This document shows, piece by piece, positions 8,636 to 17,198 of a stretch of DNA of 64,000 bases. The first letter of the stretch is position 1; each line of letters opens with the position of its first letter. Source of the DNA: Balneola sp. (GTDB lineage Bacteria; Bacteroidota; Rhodothermia; Balneolales; Balneolaceae); NCBI GenBank assembly GCA_017643645.1, contig JAEPNB010000005.1, positions 228,219 to 292,218 of the forward strand, in the 5' to 3' direction. The translations under genes and the position numbers were made by a program. The notes beneath the pieces were generated by a model. The model saw only the letters and a program-made list of their open reading frames with translations, was not told the DNA's origin and made no database searches.

Positions 8636-11419
8636 TTATTTAATCAGATTCATTTTTCTTGTGAACACTTTGTTCCCTGCCTGCAAGCGGTAAATATAGA
8701 TACCACTCGCCACATTAGAAGCATCCCATGTTACGGTATAAGAACCTTCGCTCTGTGTGCTGTTTACAAGTGTAGCCACTTTTTGACCTAACATATTAAA
8801 CACGTTTAAGGTCACATCTGCATTCTCTGCTACAGAATAAGAAATAGTTGTACTCGGGTTGAAAGGATTCGGATAGTTTTGTTGCAATCCGAATTCAGTA
8901 ACCTGTTCTGTAAGCATTTCCTCGTTTTGTGGCAGTGCTTTAGATTGTGTTTCTGAACTCTCGAAACTTGCAGTTGAGCTTCTTGTCACTGCAACGGCAA
9001 AATCAGCTCTGCTAACATTCTCAGCTGGATTGAACTCGGCTGAAATTTCAGGAACCGGATCATATGTACCTTGCTCAAGACTGAATCTCACATTAAGGAT
9101 GTTCAGATCAATTGCAATTTGCACATATGGCTTGAATGCTGCCGGGATTTCATCTGAATCTTCAACAGTAATTCTCTCGCCGTTATAAACAACCGTAACA
9201 TCTTCTTCGCCGATTGCCTCAGCTGCCCATTGAAGTCCTAAACTCTGAACCAGAGAATAGGCAAGTTCGGCTCTGTTTACATTCCCGTTAGGATTAAAAC
9301 TTGTGACCGAGCTCGTAAGCATAACACCATCATCAAATTGCGTGGTGTCTTTTAATGGAGCTCCCTGAGCTACTACTGATTGAGTTATCAGTGTTTCAAA
9401 CGCTCCGTCTACATCGCTGAATGTATTTCCATTTAGTGGCAGCGACTGGCGGATTTCCTGCCCCATAACCAGATATTCTGCAAGCTCAATACGCTTCAGG
9501 TTTCTGTTCGGCTTATACTTTTTGTCGTTAAAGCTATCGGCAAGTCGTTCTGAGATTGCCAGTTTAATAGCCGTTTCAGCAGGGTGACCATTTATATCGT
9601 TTAAACCGGTAAACCCACTGGCTGTTTGTGTTTTAATAACACCTGAAACTGTTTCAGGTATTCCCACACCGTTAGTTGGGTTTATTTCATCTCCTCTGAG
9701 TCCGCGAATTTCCACGGTCCATTCACCCGCAATCGGGTTAGTTACCTGAACTTCTCTGAGATAGGTAAGCGTGAACAGAACGGGAATTCCTGAACTGTAT
9801 TCAACACCATTAGGGTCAATAACGATCAGGTTAACAGGGTTTCCGGTTTCGCCGGCAACACCTTCCAGACTAACACGAACAGACAGCACGCTTTCATTTC
9901 CTGATAAGTTGAAATTATGTGTCTCGTTTGTAACTCCGGCAGGATCATAATTTACCGTGAACGGAGTTGTCTGAACATCAAACTGAGCTTCGCCGTTAAA
10001 TTCTCTGTTGGCGTTAATTGTGCTTCCGAATTCAGCGTTTCTGTCGTACGTTTTTTGAACCGCTGCAAAAGCATTCACATATCCTGAACCAACTTCCCAG
10101 CTTTCTCTGCTTTGCATGTTGGTTGCCGTACTTTGAAGAATACTTTTAACTTCGTCCGGGTTTAAAGTCGGATCTACTTCCAGCAGTAATGCAACAATTC
10201 CTGCTACATGCGGTGTAGCCATTGATGTACCACTTGATGTAGTATAGAAAGGCAGAAAAGCCGGTTCTATTAATTCTGCGTCTTTATCGGCTCCTAATAA
10301 AGGAAGTGGAGCTGTTGTTCTTGCAGAAATTATATCTACACCGGGAGCAACAAGACTTGGTTCATCTACAAAAGTAAATGTTTCGCCGTCCAGCTCAAAT
10401 GTCCCGCTTCTTCCTTTTGTTCCTCTTGATGAGAAGTCTGCAAGTTCACCGCTTTTCGTTCCGGCTCCTACAGAAATAACCCACGGTGCTTTAGCGTATG
10501 GGTTGTGAGTATCTTCACCCGGACCTTCGTTACCGGCAGCAAAAAGTGTAACTATGTTACGATCATAAGCCATTTTACTAGCCAGATTAATCGGGTGGTT
10601 CGGATCAAAGTTACCTGAAGAACCCCAGGAGTTAGTGATCACGCGGATTCCATATTGAAATTGATGTGTTATGGCATAATCAAAGCCACCAATTCCATCA
10701 AGTACAAAAAGAGCTCCACCGGATCCATAGCCGATTAGGTCAGCACCGGGAGCTACTCCCTGATGTTTACCGTTAGAAGCTACACCACGTCCGCCAACCG
10801 TTCCGGCTACATGTGTACCATGTCCGGAATTAGTATCTGTATTTGGTACGTCTTCTACATAAGTCACGGGACCTAAACTGCTGTATGCGTGCAGATTTGT
10901 AGATCCCAGTACATTTTGAACCAGAGCGGTTCCGTATTCCAGATCAGGATGAGTTCCATCGACCCCACTGTCGTTCACAACAACTCCAATTCCTTTTCCG
11001 GAAATCGGGAAGCCGCCATTTTGAGATGTGAAGTCAGCGTTAGACTGAACTTTGTCTACTCCTGTAATACCTCTTGCATCATTGTTGAAATAAGAAAGCT
11101 CCTTATTTAAGTAGATCGACCTTATTTCCTGCCTGGATGCCAAAGCAGTAATTTGTGACGGAGTAGCAACAGCTCCTGCCATTGGTAAACTCTGAAAAGA
11201 ATAACCTACAGAAATACCTGCGTCATTTAATATCGACAGTTCACCGGAATCGGGTGCTTCATTACCCCAAAAGGTAATAATTACCTCTACAGACTCCGTT
11301 GCTGTATTTAGTGTGTTTTGAAGATCAGGGCCTATCACAGCCTGAGCTTGCGTATAGTTTGTAAGTGATATAGAAAAAATTCCTATCACTAACAGTGCTA
11401 GTATATTATTGGATTTCAT
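8636..11419 (-). CDS. Secreted S8 (subtilisin-like) serine protease with SLH-like repeats and T9SS sorting domain
   Basis: After a signal peptide (MKSNNILALLVIGIFSIS...AQA) comes a subtilase domain with the catalytic triad in order: Asp in VVVNDSGVDGTHPDL, His in HGTHVAGTVGG and Ser in SGTSMATPHVAG. A beta-sandwich region and three SLH-like segments (for example FNPNGNVNRAELAYSLVQ) follow. The C-terminus is a type A T9SS sorting domain, NYPNPFNPSTTISYSV to the final FTRKMNLIK. It is exported through the Sec system and then T9SS to the surface or medium. The ATG at 11419 is chosen because the signal peptide begins there with a nearby GAGG; ATG 11434 is an alternative. Confidence 0.9.
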   Translation of the reverse strand: MKSNNILALLVIGIFSISLTNYTQAQAVIGPDLQNTLNTATESVEVIITFWGNEAPDSGELSILNDAGISVGYSFQSLPMAGAVATPSQITALASRQEIRSIYLNKELSYFNNDARGITGVDKVQSNADFTSQNGGFPISGKGIGVVVNDSGVDGTHPDLEYGTALVQNVLGSTNLHAYSSLGPVTYVEDVPNTDTNSGHGTHVAGTVGGRGVASNGKHQGVAPGADLIGYGSGGALFVLDGIGGFDYAITHQFQYGIRVITNSWGSSGNFDPNHPINLASKMAYDRNIVTLFAAGNEGPGEDTHNPYAKAPWVISVGAGTKSGELADFSSRGTKGRSGTFELDGETFTFVDEPSLVAPGVDIISARTTAPLPLLGADKDAELIEPAFLPFYTTSSGTSMATPHVAGIVALLLEVDPTLNPDEVKSILQSTATNMQSRESWEVGSGYVNAFAAVQKTYDRNAEFGSTINANREFNGEAQFDVQTTPFTVNYDPAGVTNETHNFNLSGNESVLSVRVSLEGVAGETGNPVNLIVIDPNGVEYSSGIPVLFTLTYLREVQVTNPIAGEWTVEIRGLRGDEINPTNGVGIPETVSGVIKTQTASGFTGLNDINGHPAETAIKLAISERLADSFNDKKYKPNRNLKRIELAEYLVMGQEIRQSLPLNGNTFSDVDGAFETLITQSVVAQGAPLKDTTQFDDGVMLTSSVTSFNPNGNVNRAELAYSLVQSLGLQWAAEAIGEEDVTVVYNGERITVEDSDEIPAAFKPYVQIAIDLNILNVRFSLEQGTYDPVPEISAEFNPAENVSRADFAVAVTRSSTASFESSETQSKALPQNEEMLTEQVTEFGLQQNYPNPFNPSTTISYSVAENADVTLNVFNMLGQKVATLVNSTQSEGSYTVTWDASNVASGIYIYRLQAGNKVFTRKMNLIK

Positions 11420-11619
11420 ATCCTCGTTGTTCATTAATATTAAAATGTTTAGTGCACCTTGTTGATTGGCTACGAAAAGCGCGTTTAAGTACACCGAACA
11501 CAATATTTACTAATTTTTACCTTCCGGGTTCCCGATTCTATAAAGTCGTTGATTTGAGTTCTTAACTAAGCCGTGGTTTTTTTACCTTACGATGACCTTT
11601 TAAAACTCAAAAGATTTGT

Positions 11620-12879
11620 ATGCTTACATCATTTATTTCCGTTGATAAAGAATCTCATTTTCCAATTCAAAACCTTCCGTTCAGCGCTTTCAAAACTGAA
11701 GATGGAGAGATTCATCTGTGCTCTGCTATTGGTGATTATGTGATCGACCTTTTTGTGCTGGATGAAGCGGGACTATTTGACGGCAAATATTTAAAGGATC
11801 AATTCGCTTTTCAGGACTCCACACTCAATTTCTTTATGGGGCTTGGAAAACCGGCCTGGCAGGAAGCGCGTCAAACGTTGACAAATCTGCTCGACAAAGA
11901 CAACCCAACTTTGAGAGATGATGACCTGCTCAGATCACGGGTTTTTGTTCCAATGGAAGAAGTGGAAATGGTCATGCCTGTCGAGATCGGAGACTACACC
12001 GACTTTTACTCGTCTGAACAACATGCGTTCAATGTGGGTTCTATGTTTCGCGACCCTGATAATGCTCTGATGCCAAACTGGAAACATTTGCCCGTTGGTT
12101 ATCACGGCCGTGCTAGCTCCATCGTTTTAAGCGGAACGGATCTGCATCGCCCAAAAGGACAAACCATCCCCAATGATTCTGACCAGCCTGTATTTGGAGA
12201 CAGTAAGCTTCTGGATTTTGAACTGGAAGTCGGTTTTTTCACCGGACCGGGCAATGAACTGGGGGATACAATTTCCGTTGACAACGCGGAAGATCATATT
12301 TTCGGAATGGTTCTGGTTAACGACTGGAGTGCCCGTGATATTCAGAAATGGGAGTATCAGCCTTTGGGACCTTTCCTTGCCAAAAACTGGGCAACGAGTA
12401 TTTCTCCCTGGATCGTGACGCTGGATGCATTATCTCCATTCAGGTTGGATATGCCGGAACAGGATCCGGAAGTACTTCCTTACTTAAATCAGAAAAACCG
12501 TTCCACTTTTGATATCAATCTGGAAGTTTATCTGGATAATGAAAATCTAAAAGAACCGCATAAACTGGCTGCATCAAACTACAAGCATATGTACTGGAGT
12601 ATGGCTCAGCAGTTAGCTCATCAAACGGTTACCGGTTGTAATGTGCGTCCCGGCGATATGTATGCTTCAGGGACCATCAGCGGAAATACTGAAGATTCTT
12701 ACGGAAGTATGCTGGAACTTACCTGGAAAGGAAGCAAGCCTGTTCAATTAAATGACGGCTCCGAAAGAAAATTCATTCAGGACGGTGACAATGTGATAAT
12801 GACGGGATATGCAGAGAATGGTGATTATCGTATTGGTTTCGGTGTTGTGGAAGGGAAGATTTTGCCCGCTAAACAATAA
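11620..12879 (+). CDS. fahA: Fumarylacetoacetase
   Basis: It catalyses the last step of tyrosine/homogentisate breakdown, splitting fumarylacetoacetate into fumarate and acetoacetate. At 419 residues it matches the family. The N-terminal SH3-like domain is followed by the catalytic domain with DYTDFYSSEQHA, giving metal ligand D128 and catalytic H135 with the same spacing as in mammalian FAH. The metal-binding ELEVGFF and the VNDWSARDIQKWEY block are also present. No other genes of the tyrosine pathway are adjacent. Confidence 0.95.
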   Translation: MLTSFISVDKESHFPIQNLPFSAFKTEDGEIHLCSAIGDYVIDLFVLDEAGLFDGKYLKDQFAFQDSTLNFFMGLGKPAWQEARQTLTNLLDKDNPTLRDDDLLRSRVFVPMEEVEMVMPVEIGDYTDFYSSEQHAFNVGSMFRDPDNALMPNWKHLPVGYHGRASSIVLSGTDLHRPKGQTIPNDSDQPVFGDSKLLDFELEVGFFTGPGNELGDTISVDNAEDHIFGMVLVNDWSARDIQKWEYQPLGPFLAKNWATSISPWIVTLDALSPFRLDMPEQDPEVLPYLNQKNRSTFDINLEVYLDNENLKEPHKLAASNYKHMYWSMAQQLAHQTVTGCNVRPGDMYASGTISGNTEDSYGSMLELTWKGSKPVQLNDGSERKFIQDGDNVIMTGYAENGDYRIGFGVVEGKILPAKQ

Positions 12880-12888
12880 CTCAACATC

Positions 12889-12955
12889 CAACACTCAACA
12901 TCCAATGTCCATTGTTACTTATGTGACGTTCATAACTGGAAGTTGGATGTTGCTT
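12889..12955 (+). repeat. Dispersed repeat R6, copy 1
   Basis: It contains CAACATCCAATGTCCATTGT followed by a degenerate inverted copy ending GTTGGATGTTG. Related copies occur at 13250-13312, 25015-25100 and 25204-25262. The sequence is rich in self-complementary CAACATCC/GGATGTTG units. Confidence 0.7.
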
Positions 12956-13033
12956 GTTCATCATTGGCTGTTGAGATAATTCGGGATACACATACCAGCG
13001 GATCAAGATGAAATTATTATTATAAAATCCTTT

Positions 13034-13061
13034 GTAGGGGCGATTCATGAATCGCCCCTAC
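13034..13061. repeat. R4: 28-bp perfect palindrome, copy 1
   Basis: GTAGGGGCGATTC and its reverse complement surround a central AT, giving an uninterrupted 28-base palindrome. The second copy at 56835-56862 differs at one centre base. It resembles REP-type intergenic hairpins. Confidence 0.85.
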
Positions 13062-13140
13062 GTAATAAAATTGGTACCATAAAATCTGGCTGGTAAACGG
13101 GACGGACAGGTGGGGCTTTAAGATAATTCGGGATACACAA

Positions 13141-13247
13141 CGCGCCGGCCCTGCCCCAAAGGGATGCCTATGGCAAAGGACCTGCTGGTTTAAAATCACA
13201 CAACGAAATTTACGCTAGTAGGGCGTTCACGCCCGGCGGGCAAGCAG
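13141..13247 (+). repeat. Dispersed repeat R1, copy 2
   Basis: It runs from CGCGCCGGCCCTGCCCC, through GGGATGCCTATGGCAAAGG and TTAAAATCACACAACGAAAT, to the hairpin GGGCGTTCACGCCC. It is preceded by the short block AATTCGGGATACACA, as is the copy near 25119. Confidence 0.85.
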
Positions 13248-13249
13248 TA

Positions 13250-13312
13250 ATTCAACATCCAATATTGAACATCCAATGGCCATTGCCGCTCATGTGACGT
13301 TGGATATTGTGT
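13250..13312 (+). repeat. Dispersed repeat R6, copy 2
   Basis: This copy follows R1 directly, just as R6 follows R1 at 25015 and 25204, so R1-R6 is a recurring composite unit. Confidence 0.65.
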
Positions 13313-13328
13313 GGTTCATTTCAAAATC

Positions 13329-13420
13329 GTCATCTCGCGGCGTATGCCCGAGATCCGGATTGGTTTAGAGGAATATGCCTGTGATAGCGATCCAGATTCC
13401 TGCCTCCGCAGGAATGACGT
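13329..13420 (+). repeat. Dispersed repeat R3, copy 2
   Basis: It is nearly identical to 3156-3244, with the same CTCGCGGCGTATGCCCGAGA head and TTCCTGCCTCCGCAGGAA tail hairpin. Confidence 0.8.
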
Positions 13421-13542
13421 TAGCTATTTAATGCTGAGTCAGCACTAGTTCTAAGTAAAAAACCTCGTTCATAAGCTAGCATGGGCTTCAGCCCTGCGTC
13501 GTGTGGGTGTGAATTATAATAACGAGAAGAATCTTTAAAACC

Positions 13543-13677
13543 GGTCGGACTGAAGTCCTCTCTAGCAAACTTAATACTGAATGTTGGTGGTGATTTAGAT
13601 TTACTCAGGTAAACCATCCAGGGATTTATCCCGCAGCGATTGAAGGCAGGCAAATCACAAATCGCGCCGGCCCTGAA
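13543..13677 (+). repeat. Dispersed repeat R2, copy 1
   Basis: It begins GGTCGGACTGAAGTCCTCTC and contains GTTGGTGGTGATTTAGATTT and the hairpin GGGATTTATCCC. It ends in the first bases of an R1 element (GCGCCGGCCCTG). The second copy is at 24788-24912, where a complete R1 follows. Confidence 0.8.
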
Positions 13678-13850
13678 GGAACCCATCCCTGTCCCTTCCC
13701 TTCTTCGAGGGAAGGGGACGCTTTAACAGAATTCTGAATTTGCTTAAAAAGTCTCTCTCCCCAATGTTAGAGAAAGAACAAAAGATAACTCCTTTGATGA
13801 CTACTAAGAGGTTTATTGAAATTAAGAGTCTTCACAAAGATCCTGATCCG

Positions 13851-13954
13851 CCGGCCCTGCCCCAAAGGGATGCCTATGGCAAAGGACCTGCCGGTTTAAA
13901 ATCACACAACGAAATGTACGCTAGTAGGGCGTTCACGCCCGGGGTGTAGGCAGG
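13851..13954 (+). repeat. Dispersed repeat R1, copy 3
   Basis: It matches the copy at 14171-14277 almost base for base, including the flank CACAAAGATCCTGATCCG and the tail GGGGTGTAGGCAGGAAATAA. These two copies arose by a local duplication about 320 bp apart. Confidence 0.85.
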
Positions 13955-14041
13955 AAATAAATCTTTGCGCTTATTCTTTAATCGTGCAGATCCTTCTCCG
14001 TCAGCCGACGGATCAGGATGACTTTACTTTTGAAAATTATT

Positions 14042-14135
14042 TCCAGCTCATCTGACTCTCATCGTTCCTAAAGAGCTCCCCTCCCTAATCTTAGGGAGGG
14101 GACGGGGGGTGGGTTAGAAACAAAACCGGGAGATT
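14042..14135 (+). repeat. Dispersed repeat R5, copy 1
   Basis: It contains AGCTCATCTGACTC, then GAGCTCCCCTCCCTAATC and an inverted GGGAGGGGACGGGG. Copies at 25270-25360 and 25742-25867 have the same blocks and the same downstream ACAAAGATCCTGA. Confidence 0.75.
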
Positions 14136-14170
14136 TAATTAAACTAACAACCCCCACAAAGATCCTGATC

Positions 14171-14277
14171 CGCCGGCCCTGCCCCAAAGGGATGCCTATG
14201 GCAAAGGACCTGCCGGTTTAAAATCACGCAACGAAATGTACGCTAGTAGGGCGTTCACGCCCGGGGTGTAGGCAGGA
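14171..14277 (+). repeat. Dispersed repeat R1, copy 4
   Basis: This is a near twin of copy 3. It is followed by TTTAATCGTGCAGATCCTGA and the palindrome CCGCCAGCTGGCGG (14320-14333); a closely similar CTCCAGCTGGCGG block recurs near 25366. Confidence 0.85.
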
Positions 14278-14415
14278 AATAAACCTTTGAGCTAGTTCTT
14301 TAATCGTGCAGATCCTGATCCGCCAGCTGGCGGACAGGATGACATCGGGGTTTTAATACTATTGTGATCTAGTTAACCGCATTGCTATTTGTAATTTGAA
14401 GCTTGGTATTTATTT

Positions 14416-16131
14416 CTATTTAACCAGTGTCATTCTTTTGATCTGAACTTTATCGTTGGTTTGAAGCCTGTACATATATACGCCTGAAGCCAGATCTTCC
14501 AGATTTACAGATAATGTATGATTCCCCGTTGGAAGAGAGCCGTTAAATACAGACTTCACCAATCTTCCGGTTATGTCATAAACATCTACCTTTACTTTTT
14601 GAAACTTCGAAATGCTTACCGGTATGTTTGTGCTCGGGTTAAACGGATTAGGGTAATTCTGTTTAAGCTCAGTTATTTTTGGTTTTGTATCATCAAACTC
14701 ATTTGATGTAGGTAAAGTATCAGACACTTTGATCTTAAATGTGTTTGAAACTCCTCTGTTTTCATTCAAAACAATAGCGCCAAGACGTTCAATATCTGAC
14801 CACAGCCATCCTTCATTAACTACATAGTCACCTGATTCCGCTTCGGCATATGCAAAAGCCACCGATTCATCCTTGAATAAAGCCACCACAGCCAGACTGA
14901 TTTCTGAAGACCCTGTATTTATTAATACTGAAGCTTCTCCGGTTTGGTTTGACGGAGGCTTAACATTCAGAAAGTAGCTGGAAAATCTGCCTAAAGTTAT
15001 GTCTTCTGATAACACATCTTCCACCTGAGTGTCGGTTCTTTGGGAATTAGGAGTTGGATAAAACATACTTTCATTAAAGCCGAAGTTTGCATTGCTGTAG
15101 GCACCTGAAGTATAATGCCATGTATACAATTCCAGTAAAGACTGCGTGTAATCCAGGCCTCTTGAATCCAATTCAGCACCAACTGCATTAAGGAAAGGAA
15201 TATCTGTTACGCTGTTTTCGATTCTGTTCCATACTCCCGGCCAGAAATCAGCGCCAATCTTCTCATGAAAATAAAGTGCCCAAGTTACATCCTCGTACGA
15301 ACCCGGAGATACCGACACACCCGGATTCCCAAAAACATCTCCCACACCGCCCAGATAATTATAGTAATCGTTAACCAGATCGTAGACCACCTCTTCAATA
15401 AGAGTAGCATCCATTTCTGCCCAGCCGTCCGAATCTCCGGTAAAATCATTTTGCGCAAATTGAATGGCATGCTTGAACTCATGAGCCACCGTCACTCTTA
15501 AAGCACCGAGCTGGTCTCCATCCGGATCGTTATTAGAAGGAAAACCCACAAAATCATTTTCCAGTACAATATGTGTTCCGGGGCCTCCGGGATTAGAATA
15601 GGTCTGTGCAAATCCATAAGTGTTCTGAAGATCCTCAAAAGAAATCTCATAAGTGCTGCCGTCAGGAATAGGATCTGCGAAACCCAGTGTTTGAACTAAA
15701 TAGCTGTATGTAGAATCCGCTGCAATCCCTGCTTCCTCAACAAAATCAGGTACGCTGTTAGAATTACTATCAGTAGCAGGAACGGCATCATCACCGGAAG
15801 TTTGATACGTAAATTCAAACTTCCCCGAAGCACTTGTATAGGTTGCCATCGCCGACTTCTGCTTAACAACGGTGTTGTTATCTATTAAAGATGAAGAGAT
15901 CTCGTTTTTATGTTTATAGCCAAAAATATGAAGCGGGCTGGTGCACTTGTGGATCATGCCGTTGTCATAAACATTCTGCATTCTCAAATACGCTTCTTCA
16001 GCAGTAGTATTACCGGTTTTAAAATCAATCAGGATCTCAGGGATGGTAACCCTGTTAGTTTGAGCAACAGAAACTTCTGTACTGATTACCCAAAACATAC
16101 ACACGCATAAAATTTTTGACATTAGCTTCAT
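14416..16131 (-). CDS. Secreted zinc metalloprotease (MXAN_6640-like) with T9SS sorting domain
   Basis: A signal peptide (MKLMSKILCVCMFWVIS...VAQ) is followed by a region rich in DSNSNSVPD-type turns and then the zinc motif HEFKH (HExxH) in TVAHEFKHAIQFAQ. The downstream WAEMDATLIEE probably supplies the third ligand. This arrangement matches the putative metalloproteases labelled MXAN_6640 family. The C-terminus is a T9SS type A domain (LKQNYPNPFNPSTNIPVS to IKRMTLVK). The ATG at 16131 begins a clean signal peptide; the longer open frame to 16224 is rejected. The protein is probably secreted to the surface, like the S8 protease at 8.6-11.4 kb. Confidence 0.85.
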   Translation of the reverse strand: MKLMSKILCVCMFWVISTEVSVAQTNRVTIPEILIDFKTGNTTAEEAYLRMQNVYDNGMIHKCTSPLHIFGYKHKNEISSSLIDNNTVVKQKSAMATYTSASGKFEFTYQTSGDDAVPATDSNSNSVPDFVEEAGIAADSTYSYLVQTLGFADPIPDGSTYEISFEDLQNTYGFAQTYSNPGGPGTHIVLENDFVGFPSNNDPDGDQLGALRVTVAHEFKHAIQFAQNDFTGDSDGWAEMDATLIEEVVYDLVNDYYNYLGGVGDVFGNPGVSVSPGSYEDVTWALYFHEKIGADFWPGVWNRIENSVTDIPFLNAVGAELDSRGLDYTQSLLELYTWHYTSGAYSNANFGFNESMFYPTPNSQRTDTQVEDVLSEDITLGRFSSYFLNVKPPSNQTGEASVLINTGSSEISLAVVALFKDESVAFAYAEAESGDYVVNEGWLWSDIERLGAIVLNENRGVSNTFKIKVSDTLPTSNEFDDTKPKITELKQNYPNPFNPSTNIPVSISKFQKVKVDVYDITGRLVKSVFNGSLPTGNHTLSVNLEDLASGVYMYRLQTNDKVQIKRMTLVK

Positions 16132-16232
16132 AGTAGTCTCAACATTATTTAAATATAAAATTCGTAACTTTGCCCCGCAGGATAAACTCCACTGAAAAGA
16201 TAATATTTTAAACGAGAATTGCACTAAGAAAT

Positions 16233-17198
16233 ATGTACGAAGTTATTCTCTACTACTACTTTAATACGATTGAGCATCCCGAGCAGTTTGCGAAACAGCA
16301 TAAACAGTACTGTAAAGACCTGGGCATTAAAGGACGTATTTATATTTCTTCTGAAGGAATAAACGGAACCGCTGCAGGTACACCGGAGCAAATGGCTCAA
16401 TACAAAGCGGACTTGCGAGCTATTCCCGGATTTGAAAACACCGAATTTAAGACGGATGAATCAGACTATATCCCGTTTTCCAAGTTGATCTGTAAGACCA
16501 GAGAAGAAATTGTGTCTCTGCATGTGGATGGAGTGGACCCCAAAGACGGTGGAAATCATTTGTCACCGGCTGAGTGGCGCAGAGTGATGGAAGAGGAAGA
16601 TCACGTGATGATCGACGTGCGAAATAATTACGAATCAAAGATCGGTCACTTTAAAGGAGCATTGAAACCGGATGTCGAAAACTTCTTCGATTTCCCGCAA
16701 TGGCTGGAAGAAGCTGAGATCCCCAAAGACAAAAAAGTACTGATGTACTGCACGGGTGGTATCCGTTGCGAGAAATTTTCTGTACTGATGAAAGAACAAG
16801 GCTGGGATGATGTAAACCAGTTGCACGGCGGAATCCTTCGCTACGCCAAAGAAGAAGAAGGCAAGCACTTTGAAGGAAAATGCTTTGTGTTTGATGATCG
16901 ATTGGTGGTTCCAGTAAATCCCAAAGATCTGGCGCCGATCGCCAAATGCGAGATCACCGGAAAACCTGCTGATACCTACGTGAACTGTGCCAACATGGAA
17001 TGCAACAAGCTGTTTGTCTGCTCAGAAGAAGGCGCGCACATCATGGAAGGCTGTTGCAGCGAAGAATGTAAACAAAGCGAATACCGCCGACCTTTTGATC
17101 CTGAAAATGCCTTTAAACCTTTCCGCAAATGGTACAACTATTTCGGCGACGACTTCAAAGACCGACATGCTTCCCAACAAGCAGCTGAACAGTCGTAA
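16233..17198 (+). CDS. trhO: tRNA uridine(34) hydroxylase TrhO (YceA family, rhodanese-like)
   Basis: TrhO hydroxylates U34 of tRNA in an oxygen-dependent step toward 5-methoxyuridine-type wobble modifications. The N-terminal acylphosphatase-like domain (MYEVILYYYFNTIEHPE, ISSEGINGT) is followed by a rhodanese domain with MIDVRNNYES and the catalytic Cys loop MYCTGGIRCEKF. A Cys-rich C-terminal tail (CANMECNKLFVCSEE, CCSEECK) probably binds zinc. The 321-residue length is typical. The 3' end overlaps the next gene by 32 bp in another frame, implying cotranscription of two RNA-modification genes. Confidence 0.93.
   Translation: MYEVILYYYFNTIEHPEQFAKQHKQYCKDLGIKGRIYISSEGINGTAAGTPEQMAQYKADLRAIPGFENTEFKTDESDYIPFSKLICKTREEIVSLHVDGVDPKDGGNHLSPAEWRRVMEEEDHVMIDVRNNYESKIGHFKGALKPDVENFFDFPQWLEEAEIPKDKKVLMYCTGGIRCEKFSVLMKEQGWDDVNQLHGGILRYAKEEEGKHFEGKCFVFDDRLVVPVNPKDLAPIAKCEITGKPADTYVNCANMECNKLFVCSEEGAHIMEGCCSEECKQSEYRRPFDPENAFKPFRKWYNYFGDDFKDRHASQQAAEQS

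Larger units (their letters stand above)
12880..14415. other. 1.5-kb gene-free cluster of dispersed repeats
   Basis: No credible gene is present. In order it holds: a family R6 copy (12889-12955), palindrome R4 (13034-13061), R1 (13141-13247), R6 (13250-13312), R3 (13329-13420), R2 (13543-13677), R1 (13851-13954), R5 (14042-14135) and R1 (14171-14277). Short hairpins such as GGGCTTCAGCCC (13485-13496) fill the gaps. The same families, partly in the same order, recur at 24.7-25.9 kb. Short open frames here are repeat-derived and not genes. Confidence 0.8.

Noticed and set aside
13420..13686. 88-codon minus-strand open frame in the repeat cluster
   Set aside because: It is made almost entirely of repeat R2 and hairpins (GLKP-type translation), has no ribosome binding site and recurs only as repeat sequence.
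13740..13949. 69-codon plus-strand open frame
   Set aside because: It runs through repeat R1; the apparent protein end is a translation of the R1 hairpin.
16987..17166. Upstream extension of the pseudouridine synthase gene
   Set aside because: It lies inside the trhO coding sequence in another frame and has no family similarity; start set at 17167.
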